This document shows, piece after piece, positions 22,047-33,708 of a DNA stretch of 64,000 nucleotides. How positions within the stretch are numbered: position 1 is the first letter of the stretch; each line of letters opens with the position of its first letter. Position numbers and translations under genes: made by a program. The notes under the pieces were generated by a model. It was not told the origin of the DNA and made no database searches. It was given only the letters and a program-made list of their open reading frames with translations. The DNA lies in assembly GCA_002633025.1 (NCBI GenBank), contig NMRB01000648.1:50752-114751 (forward strand), in the 5' to 3' direction. Source of the DNA: Notospermus geniculatus. Its lineage: Eukaryota; Nemertea; Pilidiophora; Heteronemertea; Lineidae.

Positions 22047-22370
22047 CTCACACAAATGTCAATACGGCAGGATGGTTATTGATTACCTGGAATTTGATTG
22101 GTGGAGCACGGTCACGTGACATAAATATTACGCCGGTGGAGATAATGCAAGAAGAGGATGGAAGATGGACAAGTGAGAAATGTAACGATGAGCCGAGGAG
22201 ATGACTAAACGCAGCAGAACCATCACCAAATGAAACTGACATCGTCAGATTATACACCCACGGTGAAGAAAAAATTGTTCTCTTTGTAAGGGTGTGTGAT
22301 TAAAAACATGCACGCTTGATAACTTAACCCTTTAATGCCTAGAGATTATTCCAAATGAAATCAGGTCAAT

Positions 22371-22695
22371 CAGGGTTCCTGCAGCTCTACTCTGTGACAA
22401 TAAAATTTAAGAGTCCTTTTTAAGACTTTCAAGGCTTTTTATTGGAAAATCATACCAGTATGTGGGTTAGGCAATGGGCTAGTCACTGTGATCAATGTGA
22501 CGGTTGCCTGCAAAAACAACTCTCTGAGAAAAATAACCAAGTTTTTAAAAAAATTCACAACACTCTGAAAATGAAATTTAAGAGTTTTTTTAGACCTCAA
22601 GAGCTAAAGTGTGAAATTCCAGACATTTAAGGCCTTGAAAACGCTTTTTCATACCGGTACGTTAAGACTTTTCAAGGATGCGCGGGGGAAACCTG
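22371..22695. mobile_element. CAGGGTTCC..GGAAACCTG element
   Basis: Terminal CAGGGTTCC and GGAAACCTG. Subterminal AAATTTAAGAGTCCTTTTTA and TTAAGACTTTTCAAGG are inverted, as in the element at 8267. The TSD is not clear (TCAAT versus GTCAT). Confidence 0.5.
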
Positions 22696-23268
22696 GTCAT
22701 AGAAAGTCAATGGCAAATAAGATCAGAACGATTTCACTGAATTTGTCACTGGCAAATTCACAGGGGTGGGGTGGGGTGCACCTGCCCTGGGCCTCCTCTA
22801 TTTGGAGACAGAAATCACTGAAATTGCATCGAAAAAGTTTCAGGAAAAAGTTTTCGCAATTAAATGATCATGACATTTTAATCTCGAAGGGCCGGGTACC
22901 CTCTTTCTCTGAATCTGCATGCCCCCGCAGTGTTTCCGGCAGAGGAACAGACAAGGGCCATTTTCTTTAAATTCATGGGGTTTTTGTTGTTTTTGAAGAA
23001 TTTAGTACCGGTACCCTCAAAAAAATTTCTGGCAGAGACCCTGCCCCGAGTTGTAAGAGCCAGAACAGCTAGGACTTCATACCCATAAGAGCCAATATTA
23101 TCATCAGGTTACCTTCTTGATTTCATTACATTGAGGAATCTCAGAAAAAAACTTGCCTGAGAGTGTACAACCACAAAAATAATTCAGTGGTTGAAAAGTG
23201 ACTTTGCAAGTTTGTTCCAGCCAGAATACACAGGACAACCCAGCCGTAAAGGGCCAGTACTATCCCAA

Positions 23269-23392
23269 GGCCCGTATGCACCAACGCCAATTAACCCTAA
23301 CTTCAGCTTAAGGCCAACAGGGACAATGGAAGTACAATAGAAGATGTGTGGGTAACCAAGTCAGGGTTAAACTCCGTTGGTGCATACGGGCC
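23269..23392. mobile_element. Foldback MITE, AGGCCCGTATGCACCAACG ends
   Basis: AAGGCCCGTATGCACCAACG pairs with CGTTGGTGCATACGGGCCTT. AATTAACCCTAACTT is mirrored by GGGTTAAAC inside. It abuts the next foldback. Confidence 0.85.
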
Positions 23393-23395
23393 TTA

Positions 23396-23634
23396 AGCTG
23401 GGAATCCACCACTGATTTTCAAGCTGATTTTGCGTTGCGACTTGCTTTGCAACTGGGCACTCGATCGCCGTAGTGGACTCGCTAGACGTGATTTCCACCA
23501 ATGGCGAATATGTGGTCAATTTCAGTCAGCAATCGGACGGCGACCGGCATCATTTCCTTGCAATCGTATTCAATCGCAGGTAGCAGGTTGCAAAGCAAGT
23601 CGCAATGCAGAAAATCAGCAGTGGATTCCCAGCT
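23396..23634. mobile_element. Foldback MITE, AGCTGGGAATCCACCACTG ends, TTA TSD
   Basis: AGCTGGGAATCCACCACTG pairs with CAGTGGATTCCCAGCT. GCGACTTGCTTTGCAAC is repeated inverted inside. Flanked by TTA at 23393-23395 and 23635-23637. A three-base TWA duplication suggests the PIF/Harbinger group. Confidence 0.75.
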
Positions 23635-24352
23635 TTAGGGTACCTTTCTAATCTTGATCTCATTTCATTGTAGAATCAAAGATAAACCAGCAGTACAAAT
23701 AAATCACAAAATGATAGAGCACAGATTAATAACCATTGAGTTAGACCTATCATAAAGTGTACCATCTGACACAACAGAATCATAACAGATAGACAGTTTA
23801 ACGTCAATAACATTGCACTGCTGAATAGCGACAATACACAAAGTGTATAAGAATTTTACGGAAAATGCACCTTCCGCGCCGACCTACATTCAAAACGCTG
23901 TCACCACAACAAAACAGCCCATTTCGGCAGTATTTTCTTCACTACAGAAAATCTTGTAATATGCTCTCTACAATACCAACGAAGTGAGACGTGACACGCT
24001 TCGGTGACCGACCCTGTCATGCTCTACTGACCCGCGGACTAAACAGGCCATGCAAAATAAACACATTTTCAAGATGCAAATTGCAAAAGTTGTCATTTCA
24101 CTGCAAAATAACTATAAAGCATCGTATCGATTATGATAATACACCGAAACCAATGACCTGTATAGCATGAACACAAACTGCACTGTGTCTCCCACAAAAG
24201 AAAGTCCTTTCTTCGAGTAGGAAATTTCCATTCTTGCTTGTAGATCGTGAGCAGAATCACCAGGAGGTCAGAGAGGGATATTTCAAGCCAGCATTTTTAC
24301 TTATAATGGGAATTAGTTGGGGACAAATATCAACAATTATGAATCCATATAT

Positions 24353-24551
24353 GTGACCCGGCACAGCAAAATGAGTCGGAAGTCGCACAGAAGAAGGCCG
24401 AAGGGGGAACCAGACAGCAACCACAGAAATCGACCAAGTCAAATTTCACAATAGACAGACAATCCTGAAATTAGCGAACCGTTGGTGTCACCTTGGACAT
24501 GTTGGGTCTTCTTATGTGCGCATTCCGACTCATTTTGTCATGCCGGGTCAC
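24353..24551. mobile_element. Foldback MITE, GTGACCCGGCACAGCAAAATGA
   Basis: Ends GTGACCCGGCACAGCAAAAT and ATTTTGTCATGCCGGGTCAC. Flanked by ATAT/ATAC. Arms continue with GAGTCGGAAGTCGCAC and its complement. Confidence 0.8.
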
Positions 24552-24555
24552 ATAC

Positions 24556-24764
24556 GTGACCCTCCACAGCAAAATCAGTCGCATGTCGCTCTTATAGCTT
24601 GGCAGGTTAAGACCAAATACCGATACTTTCAATATTGTCTGTCTGTTATGAAATCTGAAATAATCTACATGATTGTATTTCTTCCATTCTCTCCTGGTGT
24701 CACCTTAGTTCGTGGTGGCTCACCTTCTGAGCGACATGCGACTGGTTCTGCTGTGGAGGGTCAC
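24556..24764. mobile_element. Second GTGACCC foldback, tandem neighbour
   Basis: Ends GTGACCCTCCACAGCAAAAT and GTTCTGCTGTGGAGGGTCAC. It shares the ATAC spacer with the element at 24353. Same family as 34721-34922 and 47307-47505. Confidence 0.8.
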
Positions 24765-25449
24765 ATATTGCCAAAACAAATGCACTTAAAGCCCCACTGT
24801 ATTCAATCTGAAAAACGCAAATCATCGCCGCGATTCTTGACGTCAGTGCACGACGTCAGTGTAGTGTAAAAATGTACTACGCTCTATCTCAATGCATTAG
24901 AGCTCTCCCTGCGCTGTTTTTTCAATGTGTGTTGAAAACTAGGCCTTGATTCTTTAAAGTAAGTATCAGGCAAGCATTTTGGAGACCTTCACGAGACCCT
25001 GGGACCTCCACCAACACTCTCCTAACATTTTGAAAATACCGTGAAATTCAATACAGAGGGGCTTTAAGTTTGAAAACTACATATTCGGCATCAGTCGATA
25101 CAAGGGATGATTGTGGAGTAGAGGAATGGTACAGAGTATGGTACTAGAGTATGGTACAGAAAGAAAGAATTACAACTCATCTGCCACCAGCTTCGAGAAG
25201 AGAGAATTTTCTGCCAAGTTTTTTGATTGCTAGGAAATGAATTGGAAGAATTTTGAAGAAATATTCTTCAGATAGTTTGTAGGAATAAACTTTCTTCAAA
25301 CATTTTTTAATCAACAAAGCAGGATGTGAAAAAACTTTGACAGAAGATACTGTCTGCTGGAGGGAGGAGAAAAGTTAAAGGAAGTGAATATTTGACGGGG
25401 AAACTATTATGATTTTCAGCACAAAATTTGAGCCTGAAACTTTACACAT

Positions 25450-25671
25450 CAATGAGGAGGTCGCCTAATTTTTCTACCATTTGATGGCGCTGCAACCGTA
25501 TCCACTTTTCCACTGTGACGTCGTACGGAACGTCAACGTCACACTGCCGTGACGTTGTGGCTTCATGCTCGCACCTCACATTGCCACAGAGATTACGTCC
25601 TGAAGACAATGAAAAGGCCTGATACGGTCGCAGCGACATCTTTCCGTGGAGAAAAGGCGACCTCCTCATTG
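25450..25671. mobile_element. Foldback MITE, CAATGAGGAGGTCGCC ends
   Basis: CAATGAGGAGGTCGCC pairs with GGCGACCTCCTCATTG. GCTGCAACCGTATC and GATACGGTCGCAGC are mirrored inside, and a GACGT palindromic centre is present. Confidence 0.8.
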
Positions 25672-26019
25672 TGGCCAACTGCCAGTGAGCTCACGGTTCC
25701 TTGTACTATTTCACAGCAAAAAATAATGAAGACAAACTAAAGCGGTTTTAACCGGACAATGGGGCATATTGTCTCGGATCTCTTGATAGGTAAACTTGAC
25801 CCATCCCCGGATATCTAAACGGATATTATCTGATGATCATCGTGTGGATCCACCATGACCCACTGATGTTATCGTCTTCAAGATTCGCAGCAAAAAATTT
25901 GAAAATAGTCAACCGGATTTTGCAACAATGAGTCATTGTGCATTTCTGAAATATAACAATCAAAGTTACAGAACTTTTTGCAAGAATTTGACACACCGGC
26001 TTTAGAACCTGGGGCTTAC

Positions 26020-26169
26020 CACCTGTTCTTGAAGTCCCAGATTGTTGGGACATTTCCAAGTTGATCATAACACCAGTGTCGCATAAGCATTTTGTGCAGG
26101 TTGGTACTTCCTAACGGTATGAAAATCTGAACTTTGCAAGCAAACATTTCAAAGCCATCATCATATTTA
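26020..26169 (-). CDS. Internal exon of the unrecognised minus-strand gene
   Basis: The acceptor is GCTGGTTGGATTTCAG and the donor is AGGTG|GTAAGC. The 150-base exon reads KYDDGFEMFACKVQIFIPLG, then STNLHKMLMRHWCYDQLGNV, then PTIWDFKNR. It has good splice sites at both ends, protein-like composition and an overhang (TG) that fits the exon at 21935-22046. The start phase requires two bases from an upstream exon not found in the window. Family not recognised. Confidence 0.55.
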
Positions 26170-26631
26170 CTGAAATCCAACCAGCATGCAGAGAGAAAAA
26201 TGCAGCTATATAATAGGTGCAGCACAATTTGGGGGGGCTCAGTGGAAACATCGGTGTCAATGACGTGAATGAGTTGTGGGCTCAACTCCCAGTCATGCTG
26301 GCAACCAAGGACCCGAGCTCCCGGGTCAAATACATATGAAATCTCTGTTTGACGCACGTCGTAGAGAGCAGTGCTTGAATCCTAAGGATGCATGGTAAAA
26401 ATCAGCCAGGAACCCACACTTATAACTCAGGTTTAACACGCACCAAAAAGCATTTTGACGCACACTCTCACCAACTGCTGACGGTATTTAAATGCCTGGA
26501 CGTGCGATATTCGTGGCCTGCACGAGAAATGAAGACATGATTTGAATCACAGATAATTTCTTCTTTATTTACGTTCTTTCTCAATTTTATCATTCTCCCT
26601 TCAGTTTTACATGCAGTGTGCACACAGAGCA

Positions 26632-26872
26632 GGCACGGATCCAGGGATTGGGAAAAGGGGGCGGAGCGAGGGCGAAGCCCGAGCCTATGTGCCGAAGGCA
26701 GGTCCTAGCGGGGATCCGGGGGCCTCCCTCGGAAAAATTTGAAATTTAGATGCTCTCTAATGCATTTTCCTGGCATTTCAGTCAATGAATATGTTATTTT
26801 GGAAATAAATCGGATTGTGAATTTTTATTGACTTTTGTATAAGTTTAGTTGCCCAAAAATAGGGGGGGGGGG
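26632..26872 (+). mobile_element. CAGGCACGGATCC-type element, cut by a gap
   Basis: Begins CAGGCACGGATCCAGGG and continues with GGGCGAAGCCCGAGCC and GGATCCGGGGGCCTCCCTCG, a G/C patch also present at 57440. The right end falls in or beyond the gap. Confidence 0.6.
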
Positions 26873-27581
26873 NNNNNNNNNNNNNNNNNNNNNNNNNNNN
26901 NNNNNNNNNNNNNNNNNNNNNNNNNNNNNNNNNNNNNNNNNNNNNNNNNNNNNNNNNNNNNNNNNNNNNNNNNNNNNNNNNNNNNNNNNNNNNNNNNNNN
27001 NNNNNNNNNNNNNNNNNNNNNNNNNNNNNNNNNNNNNNNNNNNNNNNNNNNNNNNNNNNNNNNNNNNNNNNNNNNNNNNNNNNNNNNNNNNNNNNNNNNN
27101 NNNNNNNNNNNNNNNNNNNNNNNNNNNNNNNNNNNNNNNNNNNNNNNNNNNNNNNNNNNNNNNNNNNNNNNNNNNNNNNNNNNNNNNNNNNNNNNNNNNN
27201 NNNNNNNNNNNNNNNNNNNNNNNNNNNNNNNNNNNNNNNNNNNNNNNNNNNNNNNNNNNNNNNNNNNNNNNNNNNNNNNNNNNNNNNNNNNNNNNNNNNN
27301 NNNNNNNNNNNNNNNNNNNNNNNNNNNNNNNNNNNNNNNNNNNNNNNNNNNNNNNNNNNNNNNNNNNNNNNNNNNNNNNNNNNNNNNNNNNNNNNNNNNN
27401 NNNNNNNNNNNNNNNNNNNNNNNNNNNNNNNNNNNNNNNNNNNNNNNNNNNNNNNNNNNNNNNNNNNNNNNNNNNNNNNNNNNNNNNNNNNNNNNNNNNN
27501 NNNNNNNNNNNNNNNNNNNNNNNNNNNNNNNNNNNNNNNNNNNNNNNNNNNNNNNNNNNNNNNNNNNNNNNNNNNNNNNNN
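26873..27581. other. Assembly gap (709 N)
   Basis: Run of n preceded by a homopolymer G tract that probably stopped the read. All long open frames across it are artefacts. Confidence 1.
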
Positions 27582-27783
27582 AAAAATTTCGTGAAATTCC
27601 ATTCAGTATTAAAGGCGTGATCGCAGTTTTTGTGTTTTGGCTTTTGGCCCCCTGGTGGCAAAGTGGAGAATCGGATTTGGCCGATTCTTTCACGCGACAC
27701 ACCTTTGGCCCATGATACATCCCTCCACCAAATATGAATCCAAAATCTTCAGTCGTTCTTAAGTTATAGAGCGGAAGGGACTA

Positions 27784-27857
27784 GCAGCGGCGAGCGGCGA
27801 GCGGCGAGCGGCGAGCGGCGAGTGGCGAGCGGCGAGCGGCGAGCGCCGAGCGGCAGA
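27784..27857. repeat. 7-bp microsatellite (GCGAGCG)n
   Basis: About ten head-to-tail copies of GCGAGCG with two point variants. High CpG content. Confidence 0.9.
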
Positions 27858-27916
27858 GGCGCACGGACGGCCGGTATTTTCAAGTCCCCCTCCGAGGGCT
27901 CCGGGGGACAACAAGA

Positions 27917-28042
27917 CAATGGGTCGTATGAATAAAGACTAGTAAATGCATTTACTTCAGATCTGTACAGCATTGCCTTGTGCATCTGTATTGCAAAATT
28001 CAAGTAAAAGCATTTACTAGTCTTTATTCATATTACCCATTG
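27917..28042. mobile_element. Foldback MITE, CAATGGGTCGTATGAATAAAG ends
   Basis: CAATGGGTCGTATGAATAAAG pairs with CTTTATTCATATTACCCATTG. ACTAGTAAATGC.TTTACTT is mirrored inside. Family also at 35275, 42519 and 55879. A partial arm (TATTCATAAAAGTTAGCAAA) follows at 28052-28085. Confidence 0.85.
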
Positions 28043-28516
28043 GCTAGTATTGTATTCATAAAAGTTAGCAAATGCTTTTACTACAGGTAAGATGGTGGTG
28101 AGAGTAACTGCCCAGCCAAAGCCAGAGGTGGGGCGAGAAGTAGGCTACAGTGACAACTTTTAATCCCGCCTAATTAAACATGAATCGGATGATTCTAAAG
28201 ATATTCTGAGTTCAGAGTGAAATGGCAAACCACAGAGAATAAGTACCGGTACAAAATGCTTGCATCGCAGCACAAATGCTGCCCTTGCAGTACGGCAGAT
28301 CCAAGCTATTTTGCAGGAACCATTTTTTTGTCAGCTAGGGTACAGGCCAAATTACATGTAGCTACACTTCCAGCGTAGCGAACAAGGATAAGAGTGAAGC
28401 TATTGGACTAATGGTGAGGGCTGTCAAATAGAAAATTCTTATGGCTTGCTCTTGACTTTTGTTACCCTGTAACTTATAGCTTTTTCAATCTTTTTCATGA
28501 ACTTTACCCTCACTAG

Positions 28517-28779
28517 GTCCTGCCTCCAAATTAATTTCGAATTTCACATCCATGATAAAAGCATTAGAGTGGGCAGCATGGGTAAATCCACCGGTGGCCA
28601 TTCAACTCAAGAATGCATTGCTATGGCCACAGCTACAGTACAGGATGCAAAAATTTCCAAAACTCTCTCAACAGGCAGAAGCACTACAAAATCTCCAGCC
28701 AGGACAAGTTTCAAACCTTACTTTCAGAAGCCACCTTGCCTCTGTAGCCAGAGAATACATATTGAATTCAATAGAATAA
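28517..28779 (+). CDS. Terminal exon of an unrecognised plus-strand gene
   Basis: A strong acceptor (CTTTTTCAATC.. then ACTTTACCCTCACTAG) ends at 28516. The exon begins GT|CCT (phase 1 upstream) and reads PASKLISNFTSMIKALEWAA, then WVNPPVAIQLKNALLWPQLQ, and ends ..LASVAREYILNSIE with TAA. AATAAA occurs over the stop and again at 28817-28822, which suits a 3' end. A competing frame (from 28497) is longer but has a less protein-like composition. Family unknown. Upstream exons were not identified and may lie in the 26873 gap. Confidence 0.5.
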
Positions 28780-28816
28780 ATAACTTCACCGCAGGGAGCA
28801 CACACTTTCGTATTGG

Positions 28817-28822
28817 AATAAA
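28817..28822 (+). promoter_or_regulatory. Candidate poly(A) signal AATAAA
   Basis: Canonical hexamer 38 bases after the stop of the terminal exon at 28517-28779. Confidence 0.4.
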
Positions 28823-29786
28823 AGCAAAAACTCAAGATGACCTAAAAACCTCTCCACCCGACAGACAAATCTTGGTAGGGACAATGCATTGGGTCTATTT
28901 GATAATGATGATTATCAGGTATGAGGGTAAACTCTACATTTACCACTGTTAAATCATCATTAATTTTCATAATTCCATTGTATTCATTCAACATTTCTCT
29001 GCAAAAATTCTCGAAAGTTTTCAGTTTCTTGCTTAAAACTTGTACAAAGAATGAACACATGGTCAGGCTTTTTGCCATAAAAGTGCGTACACGAGCACCT
29101 CAATGATCTCTATACCAACCTACATTCATAGAACTGCCCTAGTGCGTCAGTAATGATGTCAGAGGAGATTGAAAATGTGCCAAGATACTGGTGCTGCCAC
29201 CTAGCTTCAGAACTTCATACTATAGTGTTTACCACATGGGTTGTTTGTTTCTCCACAGACCAGTGAGTTGTGTAATGTCAAGGCTGAGGCACATTTCATC
29301 CTGTTTGAACAGAAAAGCTAGAGAAAATCGTAAACAGAATGTTTTGATCAGGAATCATATGGTGTAAAACATTTTGAAAGTTACCGTAACAGTCAACAAG
29401 TCTTTCGCCATCGCTCCTTCATGCCATTTCACAAATGCCCCAATCACACGAAAATTTTGCCGAACTGGCTCAAACTGTGTGCGAACGGAGTGGCAACTTT
29501 TTACAGTCTTTTTACAAACTTCATGGACGGGAAGGGTGCTCCAGAACATCGAGGCATTATTTGGCCAAGGGCTACACATTCTAGCCCGTTTTACGATTTT
29601 TTCAGGACGGGGCAGGACGTTTTGAGAACTTAACTTCAGTGTGACAGGCCCTTAAGGAATATTATGGAGCAAAAGAGTGTGAAACTTTATGAAAGTTAAA
29701 TCTGGAATCAACAAGTCATTTGCAATCGTGCCGTCACGTGAAGACTCATTCCTTGATTCAAGCACACATCTGCCTCAATCACACTA

Positions 29787-29916
29787 AGGGCCGTATGCAC
29801 AGGTCGGATTTCAGCCACACTTTCATTAAAGTCTGACTTTTTTCAATGCTTCAAGCAAAGAGAAAGTCTAACTTAAGCTATACTTAAGCTAAAGTTCGAC
29901 CCGTGCATACGGCCCT
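29787..29916. mobile_element. Foldback MITE, AGGGCCGTATGCAC ends
   Basis: AGGGCCGTATGCACAGGTCG pairs with CGACCCGTGCATACGGCCCT. Related in its terminal bases to the palindromes at 23269 and 46647. Confidence 0.8.
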
Positions 29917-30504
29917 GAATGTGCAAGTCAGGGCTTTCATCAACTTTTTCTCTACCTGGGTCATGACTTCCACAATTTTTTTATGGAAGGCAATTTGGGA
30001 AGAGGGTATGCTGGGGTCTTTAGACTTCCAAGCCTTAGAGGCCTCTGCTACAGAGAGTGTGAAATCTTCGAGGCCTTGAAAATGCAACTTCAAAACTTAA
30101 GACTTTTTAAGATCTGCTGGAGCCCTCATTTACTAACTGATATTACAAATCCTGGAGAAAGCATCAGCAGAAAAACTCGACCGACAAACAACAGCCCAGA
30201 CTAATGGCACAAGGCTAATAGAACAACAAATAAGTGCACCAAGAACCCAATGTTAATGCACTTTTTGATATTTACCGAGATAAACAGGGGATTAGTGATG
30301 CATTTATCCTCAGTTCCACTACCCTGGACAACAGAACATGTAATCTGCTGGCCTTTAGGGCCGTTCTGACGATACCTCTCAGTCGTTTGACGCCAAAGAA
30401 GCAAGGAATCAACAAAGTATAACCAACAAAGTGGCAAAAACTTCCCAATTCAGAACCCTCCAGATAACAAGTCAAGGACAGCAATGGACTGTCTTAATGC
30501 TAGA

Positions 30505-30815
30505 TGTCATTTCCTGATAGTGTCAGATAGGCACAAACGTCATTTCCTGATAGTCACTAATTTTTCAGTACCAATGGACCAGTGTCATTACCCGATAGTG
30601 ATAGTCACAAATGTCATTTCCTGATAGTCACAAATATTTCGGTGCCAATGCTAGAGCGTCATTTCCTGATAGTCACAAATATTTCAGTGCCAATGCTAGA
30701 GCGTCATTTCCTGATAGTCACAAATATTACCAATGATAGACCGTGATAACCTGATAGTCACAAATGTTTCAGTGATAATGCTAGAGGGTCATTTCCTGAT
30801 AGTCACTAATTTTCG
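30505..30815. repeat. Minisatellite, unit about 45 bp with GTCATTTCCTGATAGTCAC
   Basis: Seven to eight copies of a unit built from GTCATTTCCTGATAGTCACA, AATATTTCAGTGCC and AATGCTAGAG. The central copies are nearly identical and the outer ones degenerate. Confidence 0.9.
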
Positions 30816-31404
30816 GTCAAGTAAGTAAAATTGAATATTTTGGATAAATTTATATTTTTGAAAATTTGAGGGAATATTAGTTAGAGAAACATAACTACAT
30901 GTAATTGAAATGATTTTCCATAATTAGTGGTTTCTAAAAGAACATGTCGTAGGAGGACACCATCCCACCCATGTCATTGGATAAACACCCACAAACACGG
31001 TTCATTCACCCTCCCTTTCCTTTGACTCTACCAGATCTTCGATCACAGCCTTCTGTGCAAAAGCTGGCAACAAGCAAATTGTCTTGTTGGCAGCACAGGG
31101 AGCCTGTTACCATAGCAACCAGAGAGTGGAGCAAACCGGCAGATTCCACCTGATGCTGGTTACAGATAATGCGACGAATCTTTAATTAGTCGGAAAAGCG
31201 ACGTTTTCATCAGCGAGACTGGCTGGGGATGATTGAAAGACGGAAGCTAGACACCGAATGATTTATGTTGTTTCCCCCCTCACGCCCCACCGTTCTGATC
31301 GATGGCTTCCTGGTCCTAAAATAATATTCCCACTAACTGCGATCATTCCCAAAACCCAAATGTTTCCACACTTTATTTCTGTGAACATTTTCACCTTTTG
31401 ACAA

Positions 31405-31779
31405 CAGGCCTGTAGCTAGCATAGGGATGGGGGGAAATGCCCCCACCCATGCAAATTGTGCAAAAAAAAATGTTTCAGCAAAATCAAATGGGATAAAAGA
31501 TAGGGACAGGGGGAAATGCCCCCCCCCCTCAGGCAAATTGTAAAAAAACTTTTGTCAGCAAAATCAAATGGGATAAAAGATCATTATTGTTCGTGTCTCA
31601 GAGTGCAGGAACTTGACCTCAAATCGCATCTCAGAACTTCGAATTTTCCAAATTTTTCTGGGGAGGTCCCCCAGACCACCACAAAACCGGCCCCTTCGGT
31701 GCCAAAGGCGAATCCCAAGTCCGTTGAGCTCATCTGCTTAAGATGCCCCCCTCAGCGAAAAAAGATAGCTACAGCCCTG
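31405..31779. mobile_element. CAGGCCTGTAGCTA..TAGCTACAGCCCTG element, 5-bp TSD
   Basis: Inverted termini CAGG(C)CTGTAGCTA, flanked by GACAA at 31400-31404 and 31780-31784. It contains a tandem duplication of about 95 bp (each with AGCAAAATCAAATGGGATAA) and the GGGAGGTCCCCCAGACC patch shared with 57440. Confidence 0.75.
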
Positions 31780-31799
31780 GACAAAAAAGAAATAAGCTA

Positions 31800-32885
31800 C
31801 ATTTTTTTCTCATCATAAGCTAGTCAGATTTAAATTAACAACCAGAAATAAACCCATTTTTTTCTTTAAAGGTTACCTCAATGGGTTGCATTAACTAACC
31901 GTCATCCAGTTCAACATTGGAATTATGAGCGTACAATATCATGAACTTTGGCAATGAGTCCACAGTTTCGTCTAGACATTACTTAGAGACGATCACAGCC
32001 AGCAATCACACCAAACCTAATGACAAAATATTTTGAAGGAAAGACAGTTCTCAGGGCAAATGAGGGCAGACCAAAATCCCCATGGCAACAATAGTATCTG
32101 AAGACAACTGACTTGGGAAACATCTAGAACCCTGCACCAGGATGTACAGACAAGGCTACCGGTACCTTAGTACAAAGTATTGATGTACTTGATAGTCTAC
32201 GGCAGAAGTCAATAGACGACCAGTGCTGCCACCTCTTCACTACCTATGGAACTACGATTCCAAGCCAAACTGGTAACAACCTGTCCTGTGTATCTGTCCT
32301 GACTAATCCACTGATCATTGGTTTGTTTCCAATAGAAATATGATTCATGAAGAGAACATCCCCAGTTCCACCAAAAATGAGATCATAAAGTTAGAGGAAA
32401 CACACAGGACCAAAACACAAGTTAATGTTGCAGTTGCGAGTAAAACTACACCAAATAGCATCCATTCATAGCATTTTTTATGAAACCTAAAAATAACTGG
32501 AGACCTCAGATGAACAGACCAAAATTTGTAAAGAAGGATTTTTCCCTTTGTTGCAATGTTCTCTTTTGAGCGAGAAACTCAGACATACATACTGAAATTG
32601 ACTGACTGGTATCATTATCATTAGTGCAGAGCACTACCAAGTACCGGTATTTCATTCCTATATTGCGGGTTCAGGGCCAGTTGGGTGTGCAAAGAACAGT
32701 GAGAGACAGAGCAGACCAGTACAGAGCAAGGGCCTAGACATGAGTCTAATGCCCCGCTTTCACTTACGCTACGAATATCCCAAATTGGAAACTTGTCCGG
32801 TTTGTAGATAATTCTCAAATGTTTCTTGCAGTTTTTAAATGATTCTTAGTTGGGTTCGGAGTCCAGATGGTTCGATAGCCATAGA
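31800..32885. other. No supported feature
   Basis: Non-coding, average composition, with scattered short open frames only. Confidence 0.45.
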
Positions 32886-32889
32886 AATA

Positions 32890-33285
32890 TCGTAATAAAC
32901 AGCAACTTCATTTTTTACACTATATACAAATTATTTTACACTATATACAACTCATTCGCACAATGCATTTCGAAGCCCATGCTTCTTCGTCAGGTGGCTT
33001 AAACAGACTGAACATGATTTCTGTAGTATACATATAAGTCACATATTAAACATAGTAAAGAATAGTATTAGGGGGGATTAAAATAATTGAAGGGTATAGA
33101 ATGATCCACTATTGAATAGCTGCTTATTGAGAATTGGTTTGTTTGTTTTGATGTGGAGTCCTTCTTTTATCAAGCATTCAAAGTCAGATCTGGCAGAGTC
33201 AATAATAGAGAAGGTATCTGATGGAGGATGAGAGTTACAAATTGAGCACTGATCTAGATGTTGTCTTGTCAATTGATGTATAGTA
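32890..33285 (-). mobile_element. Penelope-like retrotransposon, 3' fragment with GIY-YIG C-terminus
   Basis: The minus-strand frame (33078-33272) reads HLDQCSICNSHPP, then FECLIKEGLHIKTNKPILNK, then a terminal FYTLQLF. This is the pattern of the C-terminal GIY-YIG endonuclease domain in Penelope-like elements: His/Cys residues, then L-I-K-E...I-K..KP.LN.Q. The 3' region carries CTGACGA, then an AGAAGC/GCTTC hairpin, then GAAA, resembling the terminal hammerhead-type motif of these elements. The 5' part is missing. A matching inverted copy lies at 46068-46322. Confidence 0.72.
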
Positions 33286-33708
33286 CCGGTATGTCAAATT
33301 TGACCCAGCCGTTGCCGAGCTATCGTTGATAAACCTCGCGCCACTCGAAACTGGAATGGAGAGTAAGAATTTTCCCGTGACGTTTTTCTGACAGGACAAG
33401 GACACAGAACGAGGAGCATAGATTCTGACTTGACCTTCAGTAACTGTCCTGATGAATGAGAAACCAAAAATTCACGGCGTTTGTTTTTGGGCATAATATC
33501 CCTGCCACCTGAATAACACGTCCACCATAAACATGTATTATATTGCTGCCATGGATAAAGTATCAAACACAGAAATATTTTAGGCCGATAATATGCATTG
33601 GCAAATCATATTCTAATGCAATTCATGTGGTAAATCGGAATTCTGAAATTAACTTTTAGACACCCCTCTGTCAGGAGAACCTTGTTTTCCGGTTNATGAT
33701 CTACATTT

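Noticed and set aside
22087-22235. Minus-strand frame SFGDGSAAFSHLLGSS.. ending at CAG|GTAATC
   Set aside because: It would leave a 40-base intron and an incompatible phase to the terminal exon at 21935-22046; it is more likely intron sequence just upstream of that exon.
30505-30815. CRISPR-like array
   Set aside because: Repeats are contiguous degenerate units with no unique spacers, in an animal genome.
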